From: Candidatus Cloacimonadota bacterium
Lineage (GTDB): Bacteria; Muiribacteriota; UBA6191
DNA length: 64,000 nucleotides
Direction of reading: 5' to 3'
Assembly (NCBI GenBank): GCA_023954715.1
Contig: JAGSHD010000001.1
Span: forward strand, 172,468-236,467
Both the position numbers and the translations under genes were made by a program. Position 1 is the stretch's first letter, and each line of letters begins with the position of its first letter. The notes beneath the pieces are model-generated. The model saw only the letters and a program-made list of their open reading frames with translations, did no database searches and was not told the DNA's origin. Shown here in pieces: positions 42,795 through 51,787 of this stretch.

Positions 42795-43898
42795 ATGAGT
42801 GACCAAGAAAGAAAAATACTGCATGTGGACATGGATGCATTTTTTGCATCTGTTGAGATACTAGATAAACCTCATCTTAAGGACTTACCAGTTATTGTGG
42901 GTGGAAACCCTAAGTCTAGAGGAGTTGTTTGTGCTGCCAATTACATTGCTCGAGAGTATGGAGTCCACTCAGCCATGCCATTGAGCCAAGCGTTAAACCT
43001 ATGTCCAAAAGCTATCTTTTTACCCATCCGGATGAACCGCTACAAAGAGATATCCAATATTGTGCAAGACATATTTAAATCCTATAGCTCAAATGTACAG
43101 CCATTGAGTCTGGACGAAGCATGGATAGATGTTACTAACAATAACCATAACATTCCTTCAGCGACTTGGATTGCTCAGGCTATAAAAAAGGATGTCTTTG
43201 AAGCTACTGGATTAACTTGTTCTATTGGAGTTTCGTATAACAAGTTTTTAGCTAAAATTGCATCTGACTATAATAAACCAAATGGCATATATGTCGTCCC
43301 ACCTAATTATGCGATCAACTTTTTATCCGACCTACCTATCAGAAAAATACCTGGAGTTGGAAAAGTTACTGAAAAGCAATTAATACGTGAAAATCTCAAA
43401 ACAGTAGGAGATATACAAAAGTTGAGTCGTGAGGAGTTATACCTTCGATTTGGTAGATTAGGCAAATCACTATACAATCGCTCTAGAGGGGTTGATCATA
43501 GTGAAGTAAAGATTTCTAGTAAATCAAAGTCCATCAGTGTAGAAAGTACCTTTTCTACAAATACTAATAACATTGAAGATCTTCGCCTAGTCCTAAAAAG
43601 ACTTGTATCAAGATTGTTTCAACGCACTAAACAAAAACAAACAATTGGTAAAACTCTCGTTTTAAAGATCAAGTTTTTTGACTTTGAGCAAATCACTCGA
43701 TCCCTTAGTTGTAATACTAGCCAACTAAATGAGGACCAAGCTCTAGAAATCTTCTTAAACATGATTCGACAAATAGTGGATCAAGAGTACCCCAATAAAT
43801 TGATACGACTTGTGGGTATAGGATTTAACAATTTAAGCCTCAAGTCACATGAACCCTCGTCGCTTATAGAGTTTTTCTCTGCCAAAAAATCTGAGTAA
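42795..43898 (+). CDS. dinB: DNA polymerase IV (Y-family translesion polymerase)
   Basis: 367 aa, usual length for DinB. Catalytic motifs: HVDMDAFFASVE (first Asp, plus the FF steric-gate region) and LSLDEAWIDVT with the SxDE pair that binds the second metal. YNKFLAKIASDYNKPNGIYV and the helix-hairpin-helix KIPGVGKVTEKQL of the thumb are clear, and the little-finger domain follows. It copies past damaged template bases with low fidelity. AWID where AFLD is usual is a mild variant. The C-terminus lacks an obvious clamp-binding QL(S/D)LF motif; SLIEFF near the end may serve. Confidence 0.95.
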   Translation: MSDQERKILHVDMDAFFASVEILDKPHLKDLPVIVGGNPKSRGVVCAANYIAREYGVHSAMPLSQALNLCPKAIFLPIRMNRYKEISNIVQDIFKSYSSNVQPLSLDEAWIDVTNNNHNIPSATWIAQAIKKDVFEATGLTCSIGVSYNKFLAKIASDYNKPNGIYVVPPNYAINFLSDLPIRKIPGVGKVTEKQLIRENLKTVGDIQKLSREELYLRFGRLGKSLYNRSRGVDHSEVKISSKSKSISVESTFSTNTNNIEDLRLVLKRLVSRLFQRTKQKQTIGKTLVLKIKFFDFEQITRSLSCNTSQLNEDQALEIFLNMIRQIVDQEYPNKLIRLVGIGFNNLSLKSHEPSSLIEFFSAKKSE

Positions 43899-44093
43899 TT
43901 TGTTATTGGTATGTACTTATTTTTTTTAATCGAATAAATAGTTCTATTCATAGTGACTTTCAAATAATTAAAGAGTATTCTTTTTTAAGTTAGTTGTAAC
44001 ACTTTTTGTAGTAGTAATGCTAAAAGTTAGTATTATTATTTAAGGCAAAAATCAGCTTATGATTGAAGTAAAGTATTCAATTCAAGGAAAAAT

Positions 44094-44549
44094 ATGAAAA
44101 AAAAACAATTGAAGGTCATTGGATGGAGAGAATCAGTATCATTACCTGATTTTGGCATCGAAAAAATTAATGTAAAAGTAGATTCGGGGGCAGCAACCTC
44201 ATCCTTACACGCCTTTGATATGACCACCTATGAAAAAGGTCAAGATCAATATGTTAAGTTTTTTATACACCCCGAGCAAAGACATAAAACTAAACCCATA
44301 GAGTGTCATGCAAAAATCCTCGAATACAGAAAAATCAAAAGCTCCAATGGGCAAACCGAAAGAAGACCTGTAATTTTAACTCGTATTAGTTTGTTAGACG
44401 AACACTGGTCTATTGAGCTCACTTTAACAAATAGAGATGAAATGACCTTTCGTATGCTTTTAGGTAGACAAAGCATAAGAAAGAGATTTTTGATTGATAC
44501 AGGTAATTCTTTTTACTCAACTAAAGTTAAAAGAGGAATAAGCAAATGA
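44094..44549 (+). CDS. RimB-like retropepsin-fold ATP-dependent zinc protease family protein
   Basis: 151 aa. The pattern VIGWRESVSLPDFG...INVKVDSGAATSSLHA carries the D-S-G-A loop of the single-domain retropepsin-like family annotated as 'ATP-dependent zinc protease' (RimB in the rimABK cluster of pseudomonads). The last block FRMLLGRQSIRKRFLID fits the family's MLLGR end. It overlaps the rimK-like gene by ATGA. In that setting RimB is thought to counter or tune the glutamate-tailing of ribosomal protein S6 or related proteins. Confidence 0.85.
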   Translation: MKKKQLKVIGWRESVSLPDFGIEKINVKVDSGAATSSLHAFDMTTYEKGQDQYVKFFIHPEQRHKTKPIECHAKILEYRKIKSSNGQTERRPVILTRISLLDEHWSIELTLTNRDEMTFRMLLGRQSIRKRFLIDTGNSFYSTKVKRGISK

Positions 44550-45772
44550 AGTTAGCAATTTTATCTAAAGAACCTAATAATTATAGTACCAAAAGGTTAG
44601 TCGAAGCGGCCAAAAATAGAGGTTACAAAGTTAAAGTATTTAACACTGTAAAGTTTGCTCTTGACCTTGAAGAAGAATCACCCGAGCTTTATTATCGACA
44701 AAAGCTTTTTGGTGACTATGATGCTATTTTACCCCGTATAGGCGCATCTATTACCTATTTTGGGACTGCTGTTGTAAGACAATGTCAACAAATGGATATT
44801 TACTCTCCAAATTCAGCCGACGGTATCTTAAACTCACGAGATAAATTACGAAGTTTTCAGATATTAGCCAAACATAAAATCGGGATACCAGCTACTACCT
44901 TTGTTAGAGATAAAAAAGATATTTTACCTGCTATTCAACGTGTAGGAGGAGCACCTATTGTAATTAAATTATTAGAGGGTACCCAAGGTATAGGGGTTCT
45001 TTTAGCGCATACTCTTGAAATGGCGACCTCCATCATCGAGCTTTTACAAAGTCAAAAGCAAAATATACTGATCCAAAAATTTGTGGCTGAAAGCAAGGGT
45101 AAGGACATTAGAGCTATTGTTATTGGAGATCAAGTGGTTGCCGCCATGAGAAGAGTAGCTCAAGGACAAGAGTTTAGAAGCAATGTTCATAGAGGAGGCC
45201 GAACGGAAATGGTTGAACTCTCCGATGAGTACAAACAAACTGCCATAAGAGCCTCAAAATTAATGGGACTAGGTATATCAGGTGTCGATATGCTTGAAAG
45301 TAATGATGGTCCACAAATCATGGAAGTCAACTCCTCTCCTGGATTACAGGGCATAGAAGGGTGTACAAAACTTGATATTGCCGGTGCTTTTATTGATTAT
45401 ATCGCTTCCAAAGTTGATTACCCCGAGCTTGATCTAAAAGAAAAGTTATCTGTGAGTAAAGGCTACGGAGTTGCCGAGATTTTGATTCCAAGTAAATCAG
45501 AATACGTTGGACAGACTATCATAGAGTCAGGACTTAGAGAGAAAGACATTAATGCTTTATCACTACATCGTGACGGAAAAGTATTTCCTAACCCTAAAGA
45601 TCAAAAGGTTCTTGAAGCCGACGATAGAATCCTTTGTTTTGGTAAAATTGATTCTATGAAAGACTTGATTCCTGAAAAGACCAAAAAGCGTCGTAAATCA
45701 AAGTTAAAAAAGCTGAGTACAAAAGATATTCAAAAGATGACTCCGGAGCATCATGAGGACAGTCTAAGTTAG
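44546..45772 (+). CDS. rimK: RimK-type ATP-grasp glutamate ligase with C-terminal RCK_C domain
   Basis: 408 aa, about 100 longer than E. coli RimK. The ATP-grasp core (residues ~1-290) has DAILPRIGASITYFG, NSRDKLRSFQILA, VIKLLEGTQGIGVLL, a dense RAIVIGDQVVAAMRR and the metal-binding end IMEVNSSPGLQGIE. It adds glutamate to a protein C-terminus. After that comes an extra domain (AEILIPSKSEYVGQTIIES, then EADDRILCFGKIDSM) that reads as a TrkA_C/RCK_C domain, known to bind small ligands, then a basic tail (KKRRKSKLKK). The fusion suggests ligand control of the ligase. AT-GA overlap with the RimB gene. Confidence 0.88.
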   Translation: MKLAILSKEPNNYSTKRLVEAAKNRGYKVKVFNTVKFALDLEEESPELYYRQKLFGDYDAILPRIGASITYFGTAVVRQCQQMDIYSPNSADGILNSRDKLRSFQILAKHKIGIPATTFVRDKKDILPAIQRVGGAPIVIKLLEGTQGIGVLLAHTLEMATSIIELLQSQKQNILIQKFVAESKGKDIRAIVIGDQVVAAMRRVAQGQEFRSNVHRGGRTEMVELSDEYKQTAIRASKLMGLGISGVDMLESNDGPQIMEVNSSPGLQGIEGCTKLDIAGAFIDYIASKVDYPELDLKEKLSVSKGYGVAEILIPSKSEYVGQTIIESGLREKDINALSLHRDGKVFPNPKDQKVLEADDRILCFGKIDSMKDLIPEKTKKRRKSKLKKLSTKDIQKMTPEHHEDSLS

Positions 45773-45865
45773 TTTGCTGTAATATACTCATCCATCATTG
45801 GTTTCCACATAATCCGGGAAACCAAAAAGCTTGGAAAGCTTTATCAAAAATACGCTTTGAGTAAC

Positions 45866-45902
45866 ATGAAAAATACATCGCCTATTCACATAGGATTTTC
45901 AT
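45866..45902. terminator. Hairpin in convergent intergenic region
   Basis: ATGAAAA...TTTTCAT outer arms with an inner CCTAT-TCAC-ATAGG stem (45881-45894), between the ends of rimK and the response regulator gene. It is a possible bidirectional terminator; the stem is interrupted. Confidence 0.35.
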
Positions 45903-45934
45903 CAGTAAAAATAAGAAAGCCATTTTCATATAGA

Positions 45935-46585
45935 TCAATCAAATTTTTTCATTAGAATTGCTGTTTTGATGAGCTCTGATACTGATTTTAATTTTAATTT
46001 TGCTTTTAAGCGCTCTTTATAAGTTTCGATCGTTTTTGGTTTTATACCCATTTTTACAGAGATTTCTTTTGTAGTTAATCCATCACCTACAAAGGACATT
46101 ACTTCAAACTCTCTTTTAGATAGTTTTTGCGTACTACAGCCTTTTAGTGGAGAAGAAGGATTAAACTTTTGGTATGCTAATTTTTTTAACAAAGACTCAC
46201 TTAAAAATGGTGAGCCATTTATAACAGTACGCATCCCAACTAACAATTTATCCGCTACTTCATCTTTTGTGATATATCCATGAGCACCTAGCTCCATAAC
46301 TTTTTCTGCATACAAGCTTTCTGAATACATGGACAATACAATAATTTTCATGTTTTCATAACGACTTACAATTTCTTTAATTAAGTCTAATCCATGGATT
46401 CCTTTTAAGGACAAATCTAATAAAATTACATCAACCTTCAAGGATCTCAAGTCCCTCAACGTTGTAATCCCATCCTCAGCTTGTCCACAAACACATAAGT
46501 CAGCTTGTCCATTAATTAACTCTACCAATCCAATTCGTACAATAGGATGGTCATCTACAATATAAACATTAAATTTATTTGTCAT
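45935..46585 (-). CDS. NarL/FixJ-type response regulator
   Basis: 216 aa. Receiver domain with the acidic pair in VYIVDDHPIVRIGL, phosphorylation Asp in VDVILLDLSLKG (D56-type) and a conserved Lys in GYITKDEV; C-terminal LuxR-type helix-turn-helix (LSKREFEVMSFVGDGLTTKE, then IGIKPKTIE-like VKMGIKPKTIETY). Its ATG overlaps the stop of the sensor kinase gene (ATGA), so the two form a two-component pair. Likely targets include its own promoter and the redox operon that starts at 48302 (see palindrome 48030-48046). Confidence 0.92.
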   Translation of the reverse strand: MTNKFNVYIVDDHPIVRIGLVELINGQADLCVCGQAEDGITTLRDLRSLKVDVILLDLSLKGIHGLDLIKEIVSRYENMKIIVLSMYSESLYAEKVMELGAHGYITKDEVADKLLVGMRTVINGSPFLSESLLKKLAYQKFNPSSPLKGCSTQKLSKREFEVMSFVGDGLTTKEISVKMGIKPKTIETYKERLKAKLKLKSVSELIKTAILMKKFD

Positions 46586-47940
46586 AAAATCGCCATACTC
46601 ACCGCTACCGTAGATCCAGACTCGCTACTACTTATAGTCAATGATGCTTGAATTGCATTTGCTCTATACTTCATTATATGCAATCCCATACCATTTGATT
46701 TTTGATGATCAAAACCCACACCGTTATCTTTAATTTTCAATAAAATCAAGCCTTGATTTTTAGTTAATTGCACCAAAATTTTACTAGCCTTAGAATACTT
46801 AACAGCATTCATACATGCCTCTGTAACAATCCTATACAATTGAATAGAAACTTCTTGAGAAAATACAGGAGTAAAATTGCATTCAAACTTACAGGGGATT
46901 TTAAAACTCAAGAGTATTGATTCTGTAAAATTATTTAGAACATAAATTAATCCTAAATTTTCAATTTTCACTGGTCCTAGAGTTTCTGCAAAATCGCTCA
47001 CGAAACGGTTTGCCTTTTTAAAGTCTAAAGCAAGACTTTCAATCTCTTTAACTAAGTTAGGAGCTTGAGTTTTTATTTGATTTTGAACTAGCTTTAACTT
47101 CAATTGAATCGCTGTTAGATCTTGTCCTAAAGTATCGTGTAGATCATGACCTATTCGAAGTTGCTCATGATCACTAATTGATAAAATTTCACGCTCCATA
47201 TTTCTTTGACTACTTACATCTTTAATCATCAACAATATCCCTTGATCTTCTTCAATCATAGAATAATCTAAACTAGCAAACGAGAAATTCAAATCCTTAC
47301 TCATCATGTGAATATCGCATTCAAAGTTAGAATCAAACATTTTCGAAATACCTTGGTCCAACATGTTTTTTAAAGCTGGATAATCTTTGAAATATTCCAA
47401 AAAATTTCTTCCGAGTATCTCGTGTCTATCTACCCCGAAAATCTTCCTAGCTGACTCATTCCAAATTTTAACTTTCCAACTGGTCTCAAGCCCGATGATT
47501 GCAAAAGGAGAAGCCTCTATAATTGTTTGTAAGATACCATTAATGTGTTTTGTTGATTTTTCAGCAAAAACTCTATCAGAAATATCATTTAATATGGCAA
47601 TAAATCTTGTTTCTTTTTGTTCAGTAGATAGAAAAGGTACAATGGTAGTAAATGTGAAATAGATACTACCATCTTTCTTTTTGTTTCTGATTTCGCCTTG
47701 CCATGTTTTTCCTGACTTAATACTAAGCCACAAATTTTTAAAATAGCTTGGTTGATGATAAGAAGAATTCAAAATTCGTGGATTTTTACCCAACAACTCT
47801 GACTCAGAATACCCAGAGATATTACAAAACTTTTGGTTTACATACAGCATTTCACCATCGAAATTTGTAATGGCTACTGTGGCATGTTCATTTAATGTTT
47901 CAATTAAACACTGGCTTTGATATTCATTTAAACTTTGCAT
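46582..47940 (-). CDS. PAS-domain sensor histidine kinase (NarX-like HisKA_3)
   Basis: 452 aa from the ATG at 47940 (a TTG 9 nt earlier is possible). No signal peptide or membrane helix, so it senses inside the cell. Two PAS domains: NEHATVAITNFDGEMLYVNQ with a PAC block WQGEIRNKKKDGSIYF, and EASPFAIIGLETSWKVKIWN. The dimerisation/phosphotransfer motif is GHDLHDTLGQDL of the HisKA_3 class, and the ATPase ends GMGLHIMKYRAN. The PAS1 plus 'RILNSSYHQPSYFKNLW' pattern resembles redox- or oxygen-sensing PAS proteins, but no haem or FAD ligand is certain. Confidence 0.9.
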   Translation of the reverse strand: MQSLNEYQSQCLIETLNEHATVAITNFDGEMLYVNQKFCNISGYSESELLGKNPRILNSSYHQPSYFKNLWLSIKSGKTWQGEIRNKKKDGSIYFTFTTIVPFLSTEQKETRFIAILNDISDRVFAEKSTKHINGILQTIIEASPFAIIGLETSWKVKIWNESARKIFGVDRHEILGRNFLEYFKDYPALKNMLDQGISKMFDSNFECDIHMMSKDLNFSFASLDYSMIEEDQGILLMIKDVSSQRNMEREILSISDHEQLRIGHDLHDTLGQDLTAIQLKLKLVQNQIKTQAPNLVKEIESLALDFKKANRFVSDFAETLGPVKIENLGLIYVLNNFTESILLSFKIPCKFECNFTPVFSQEVSIQLYRIVTEACMNAVKYSKASKILVQLTKNQGLILLKIKDNGVGFDHQKSNGMGLHIMKYRANAIQASLTISSSESGSTVAVSMAIL

Positions 47941-48301
47941 ATTTATCAATCTTTTTAAAGGAGATGTCTGTATCCTAAATAGTAGTTTACAGGATATTTT
48001 TCATTTATAAATAGAGAACCACTTTGGAAGTAGGGTAATCCCCTACAAAGTTGTGGGATATCTCCTGATTGAGAAAATCTTTACAGTGAATTACTTTGTA
48101 CACGATTACAGTAAGCTTAAACGCTTCCTTAAAAAATGGTTTATTAAGCACTTATTTACAAATGAAAGATATTCTCCTATTTCGAGGTTACAAAGACTTA
48201 GTTCTAACCTTAGTTTTGACAAATATCCACAATCTTTTTAGCTTTTCTTATAATACAAAAAGCAATTGTGTACGGGTAAATATTTAGTCATCTGAAAAAT
48301 T
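47941..48301. promoter_or_regulatory. 361-bp divergent control region with NarL-family-like palindrome
   Basis: No gene is seen; a 63-codon frame here is not protein-like. A palindrome GTAGGG-TAATC-CCCTAC lies at 48030-48046, with outer CTTT/AAAG arms. It resembles the GC-rich TAGGG-N4-CCCTA type site reported for NreC, a NarL-family regulator of nitrate/nitrite respiration. It lies 90 bp upstream of the kinase start and 255 bp upstream of the redox operon. TATAAT at 48249-48254 is a candidate -10 for the operon; TTGACA at 48216-48221 is too far (27 bp) to pair with it, which is compatible with activator control. Confidence 0.5.
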
Positions 48302-51300
48302 ATGAAAAAACTATATTTTATATTATTTCTTGTGTTATCTGTTTTAATTTTTTGTGAGCTCACTTCTCATACAACAGTCTCCCCTAAAACATTCAACAAT
48401 AAAAACTTTGTATACTTCACACAAAAGATAATTCCAATCATAGAGCAAAGGTGCTCATTAAATTGTCATGGTGTCTCAGAGTCAGAATTTAAAAGTATAA
48501 TGGATGACAGCGAGACTAGAAATTACTTTTATTTCCCTATAAATAAGAAGTTTTCAAATATTAACAGAACAAGTGAAAACTTAAAAAACATCTATAAAAT
48601 TACCAAAGGAACTCTCCATAAAAATGGACATGACTCATCTCACTCTAGAATTGATTATTCTCAAAGTGCAAGATATAGCCCATTATTGAGAAAACCATTA
48701 AGTGAGGATTTAGGAGGGCTATCACACCTTGGTATTAATGTATTTTCTAATGAATCGGATCCAGATTACATAGTTTTTAAACACTGGATACAAAATGAAA
48801 TAGATGATAATAAACAAAATAGTCAACTCAGTAAATCTCAAGAGTATTTTAAACAAAATGTGTTAGGAGTTTACACTAGAAATGGGTGCTTTGTTAGCTC
48901 TTGTCATAGTGAAAATACATTTAATGATTTTAAGTTACAGTCTCCTCTTCCTATCACAAATCCTGCTTTAAAAAATGATCAAGGATTTTCTGACCGAATG
49001 ACTAAACATAATCACAAAGTATCTTTAGGTGATGTTACAAAACTTGCCAACTTACAAGGTGATGTAAAACTATCAAGACTTATCGTTAAAAATCTACCTT
49101 TAGACAAAGGAGGAGTTATACATCGAGGTGGAAACACTCAATTTTTTGAATCATATCAAGATAATGACGTACAAACGATAATGCAATGGCTTAAACTTGA
49201 AAAAGAACAATTATCAAAGAAACTTGTGTCAAAAGATGAATCACTTAGAGCCGACCAACTTGGTGAAATCAATGGATTAGCATTTATAAAAGGTTCAAAG
49301 GATCAAAAAGTAAAATTTTTTAATCCAGATGTTTTTTATCCGGGATCTGATATCTATATTTTAAAAACTCATCATGGAGATAGTTTAGTAGATACCAACT
49401 CTAAAGCCTACAATATAACAAAATTTATTCATCCTAATTATAAAGTACATATACAGTCATTTGATATAAGTTATGATTCAAAAAGTATTGTGTTTTCTAT
49501 GAGAAAGTCTATAAAAGACTCTTTTCGTCTGTATCAGATTGACTTAGATGATAACTATCAAACAATCCAAGAGTCTTTTAAACAATTGAGTTTTGATAAT
49601 CTTGATAGCAATCCAAAAATTCATCACATTGATCCTATATTTATGCCTGATCCTCAAGATAAAAACTCATATAATCTGGATCGAGTATCTATTGCATATG
49701 CTAGCAATGAAAATCTACAATATAGTGCTTCTATGCCATTTGGATTTTTAAGTGAAGTGAGTACGGGAAAAACAGATTGTATCATTGATCACCAACGCAC
49801 AGAAAAACAAGGAACATTCAACTCCAAAAAAATTCATTTTTTATCCGGTAAGAACAAAGGCCAAACTAGATCAATAATAAAACATATACAAGATGACTCA
49901 TCTACGGTTGGATCAAAGTTATATCTCAATAAACCCCTAACTTACAAACCACAATTAGGGGATAGCTATATGATTGAAAACTCCGAGTCTGATATTTTAC
50001 CAAGTTATGATATTTTTCAGTTCACTCCCAGTAAAGTTAATCACGATATAAATAGTTATTTAAACAGCAAAAAGCAAATTACCTTTAGTTCCTCCCAAGA
50101 AAGAAAACCAACTATCAGAAGCACAGGTGAGATCATGTTTAGTAGTTTAAGAAATATTGGTTTTCAAGGTGGTCTACCTGTTTTTAACAGTGCTATATAT
50201 AGAGTTCATAATGGAGGATTTGATTATCATATTCAAGGAGGAAATCGCTCCAGATATCCTATTCACTCCGACTCAAGAGAGCTACCTCAAGGTTTAGAAA
50301 TAAGACTATTAATGGATCCTAGAAACTTGTCTGGTGGTGGTCAGCTAGTTTTGGCTGATCATGGTTTAGGTATCAACATTGAAGAAAATAATCCTTATGA
50401 TAATGTTATTGATTACACTACAGATACATCTTCATCTCCTCCTCGTTTTATAAAAGCACAATATAGCTTTAAAGAAGAGATTGGCCCTCATGCAATTACT
50501 CATACTGGACTATCTCCTGGAGGAAGTTTTCGTGATCCTTACCCATTATCCAATGGAGATATATTAGTATCATATTGTAAAGAGAGCATAGACCATTTAG
50601 ATCCTAACTCTTCAGTGGATTGGAACATTTATCTTTTAAAGTTTAATGAGGGATTGATGTCTGATGATGGTAAAAAGATTGGAGACTATAAATTGCATAA
50701 GTTAGCTAAAATTTATGACTCTGATTATTCGGAGTACAATGCTAGACCATTAACAGTTCGTTTAAAACAAACAACTCAAACCCATCAAAAATTTGTTAAA
50801 CGACTAGATAAAATAAAAGAAAAAAGGGTAAATGGGATTCTTACAATGCCTGATCATTTAGATGGCGAAGTAGAATGCTATGATTATCCATTACTTGAGT
50901 CCTTTCTAACAAATTTCGCTCCTTCTGGAGCCAAAAAATTTAATGAAAAACTAAAATATGTTCGTATATTGCAACAAATACCTTTAACTAAAGAAAAGTT
51001 AAGTCTTCATCCAAAACAAGATGATCCATTTGCAACAACAATTAGTGCTGGTATTCATACACAAAAGAAAATTATTGCAGAAATACCACTTGCAAATGAT
51101 GGTTCATTTTATGCAAAGGTACCAAGCAATGTTCCTTTAATGGTACAGGGGTTAAACTCCCAAAAAATGGCTCTGCATTCTATGAATCGTTTTTTTTATG
51201 TACAACCTGGCGAAAAACTAACATTTGCGATTCCACGTTCCATATTTCCTTTAAGATGTGCTGGATGCCATGGCAGTTTAACAGGCAACAAAGTGGATGG

Positions 51301-51787
51301 TTTAGGTCCTCCTGATTTAGTAAGTGGAGCCTCCAAAGTCTTAGCTACTTGGGATCATTCAACTAAAAGTAAAAAGCTCCCAAATAATCACGAAAAATTA
51401 AACATTTCAGTTGATTTTTCTACAGATGTACAAAAAATATTAAATGATAAATGTGTTCGTTGTCATGGTGGCTCTGATGACTTAAATCTTAGCTCAAAAA
51501 AGTCTGGCAATTTTTCAATTTCTTATAAATCATTACTACAATTAAAAGACAAAAATAGTAAAGCTTTTCATCATAGAAAGTATATAAATGAAAGAGAGGC
51601 ATTGTCTAGCCAAAGCCCATTAATTGAAAAACTCACGGGAGTAAACTATTCCAATCCAAACGAACTTAACAAAGTGAGAGTTCCTCATCCAAAAAATAAT
51701 CCATTGAGCCCATCTGAACTTTTAACAATGATTCGATGGATTGACTCTGGTGCTACTTTCAAAGGTGCCAAAGAGGAAAAGTTATGA
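48302..51787 (+). CDS. Secreted multiheme protein resembling hydrazine synthase alpha subunit
   Basis: 1161 aa with a signal peptide (MKKLYFILFLVLSVLIFCEL). Two N-terminal cytochrome-like domains of the planctomycete type carry odd haem motifs: CSLNCH at Cys51 (CX3CH) and CFVSSCH at Cys196 (CX4CH). A TolB-like propeller follows (FDISYDSKSIVFSMRKSI, LYQIDLDDNY, IFMPDP, IAYASNEN), then a middle region with RLLMDPRNLSGGGQLVLADH and GPHAITHTGLSPGGSFRDPY. Two C-terminal CxxCH sites are at Cys986 (CAGCH) and Cys1051 (CVRCH). The order propeller, middle domain with VPLMVQGLNSQKMALHSMNR, then CAGCH matches the alpha subunit of anammox hydrazine synthase and its wider family. Homology to that family is inferred by eye; the substrate is unknown. 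Confidence 0.75.
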   Translation: MKKLYFILFLVLSVLIFCELTSHTTVSPKTFNNKNFVYFTQKIIPIIEQRCSLNCHGVSESEFKSIMDDSETRNYFYFPINKKFSNINRTSENLKNIYKITKGTLHKNGHDSSHSRIDYSQSARYSPLLRKPLSEDLGGLSHLGINVFSNESDPDYIVFKHWIQNEIDDNKQNSQLSKSQEYFKQNVLGVYTRNGCFVSSCHSENTFNDFKLQSPLPITNPALKNDQGFSDRMTKHNHKVSLGDVTKLANLQGDVKLSRLIVKNLPLDKGGVIHRGGNTQFFESYQDNDVQTIMQWLKLEKEQLSKKLVSKDESLRADQLGEINGLAFIKGSKDQKVKFFNPDVFYPGSDIYILKTHHGDSLVDTNSKAYNITKFIHPNYKVHIQSFDISYDSKSIVFSMRKSIKDSFRLYQIDLDDNYQTIQESFKQLSFDNLDSNPKIHHIDPIFMPDPQDKNSYNLDRVSIAYASNENLQYSASMPFGFLSEVSTGKTDCIIDHQRTEKQGTFNSKKIHFLSGKNKGQTRSIIKHIQDDSSTVGSKLYLNKPLTYKPQLGDSYMIENSESDILPSYDIFQFTPSKVNHDINSYLNSKKQITFSSSQERKPTIRSTGEIMFSSLRNIGFQGGLPVFNSAIYRVHNGGFDYHIQGGNRSRYPIHSDSRELPQGLEIRLLMDPRNLSGGGQLVLADHGLGINIEENNPYDNVIDYTTDTSSSPPRFIKAQYSFKEEIGPHAITHTGLSPGGSFRDPYPLSNGDILVSYCKESIDHLDPNSSVDWNIYLLKFNEGLMSDDGKKIGDYKLHKLAKIYDSDYSEYNARPLTVRLKQTTQTHQKFVKRLDKIKEKRVNGILTMPDHLDGEVECYDYPLLESFLTNFAPSGAKKFNEKLKYVRILQQIPLTKEKLSLHPKQDDPFATTISAGIHTQKKIIAEIPLANDGSFYAKVPSNVPLMVQGLNSQKMALHSMNRFFYVQPGEKLTFAIPRSIFPLRCAGCHGSLTGNKVDGLGPPDLVSGASKVLATWDHSTKSKKLPNNHEKLNISVDFSTDVQKILNDKCVRCHGGSDDLNLSSKKSGNFSISYKSLLQLKDKNSKAFHHRKYINEREALSSQSPLIEKLTGVNYSNPNELNKVRVPHPKNNPLSPSELLTMIRWIDSGATFKGAKEEKL

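Noticed and set aside
48053..48287. Two short overlapping frames upstream of the redox operon
   Set aside because: No ribosome site, composition not protein-like, and they lie in a likely control region with a palindrome.
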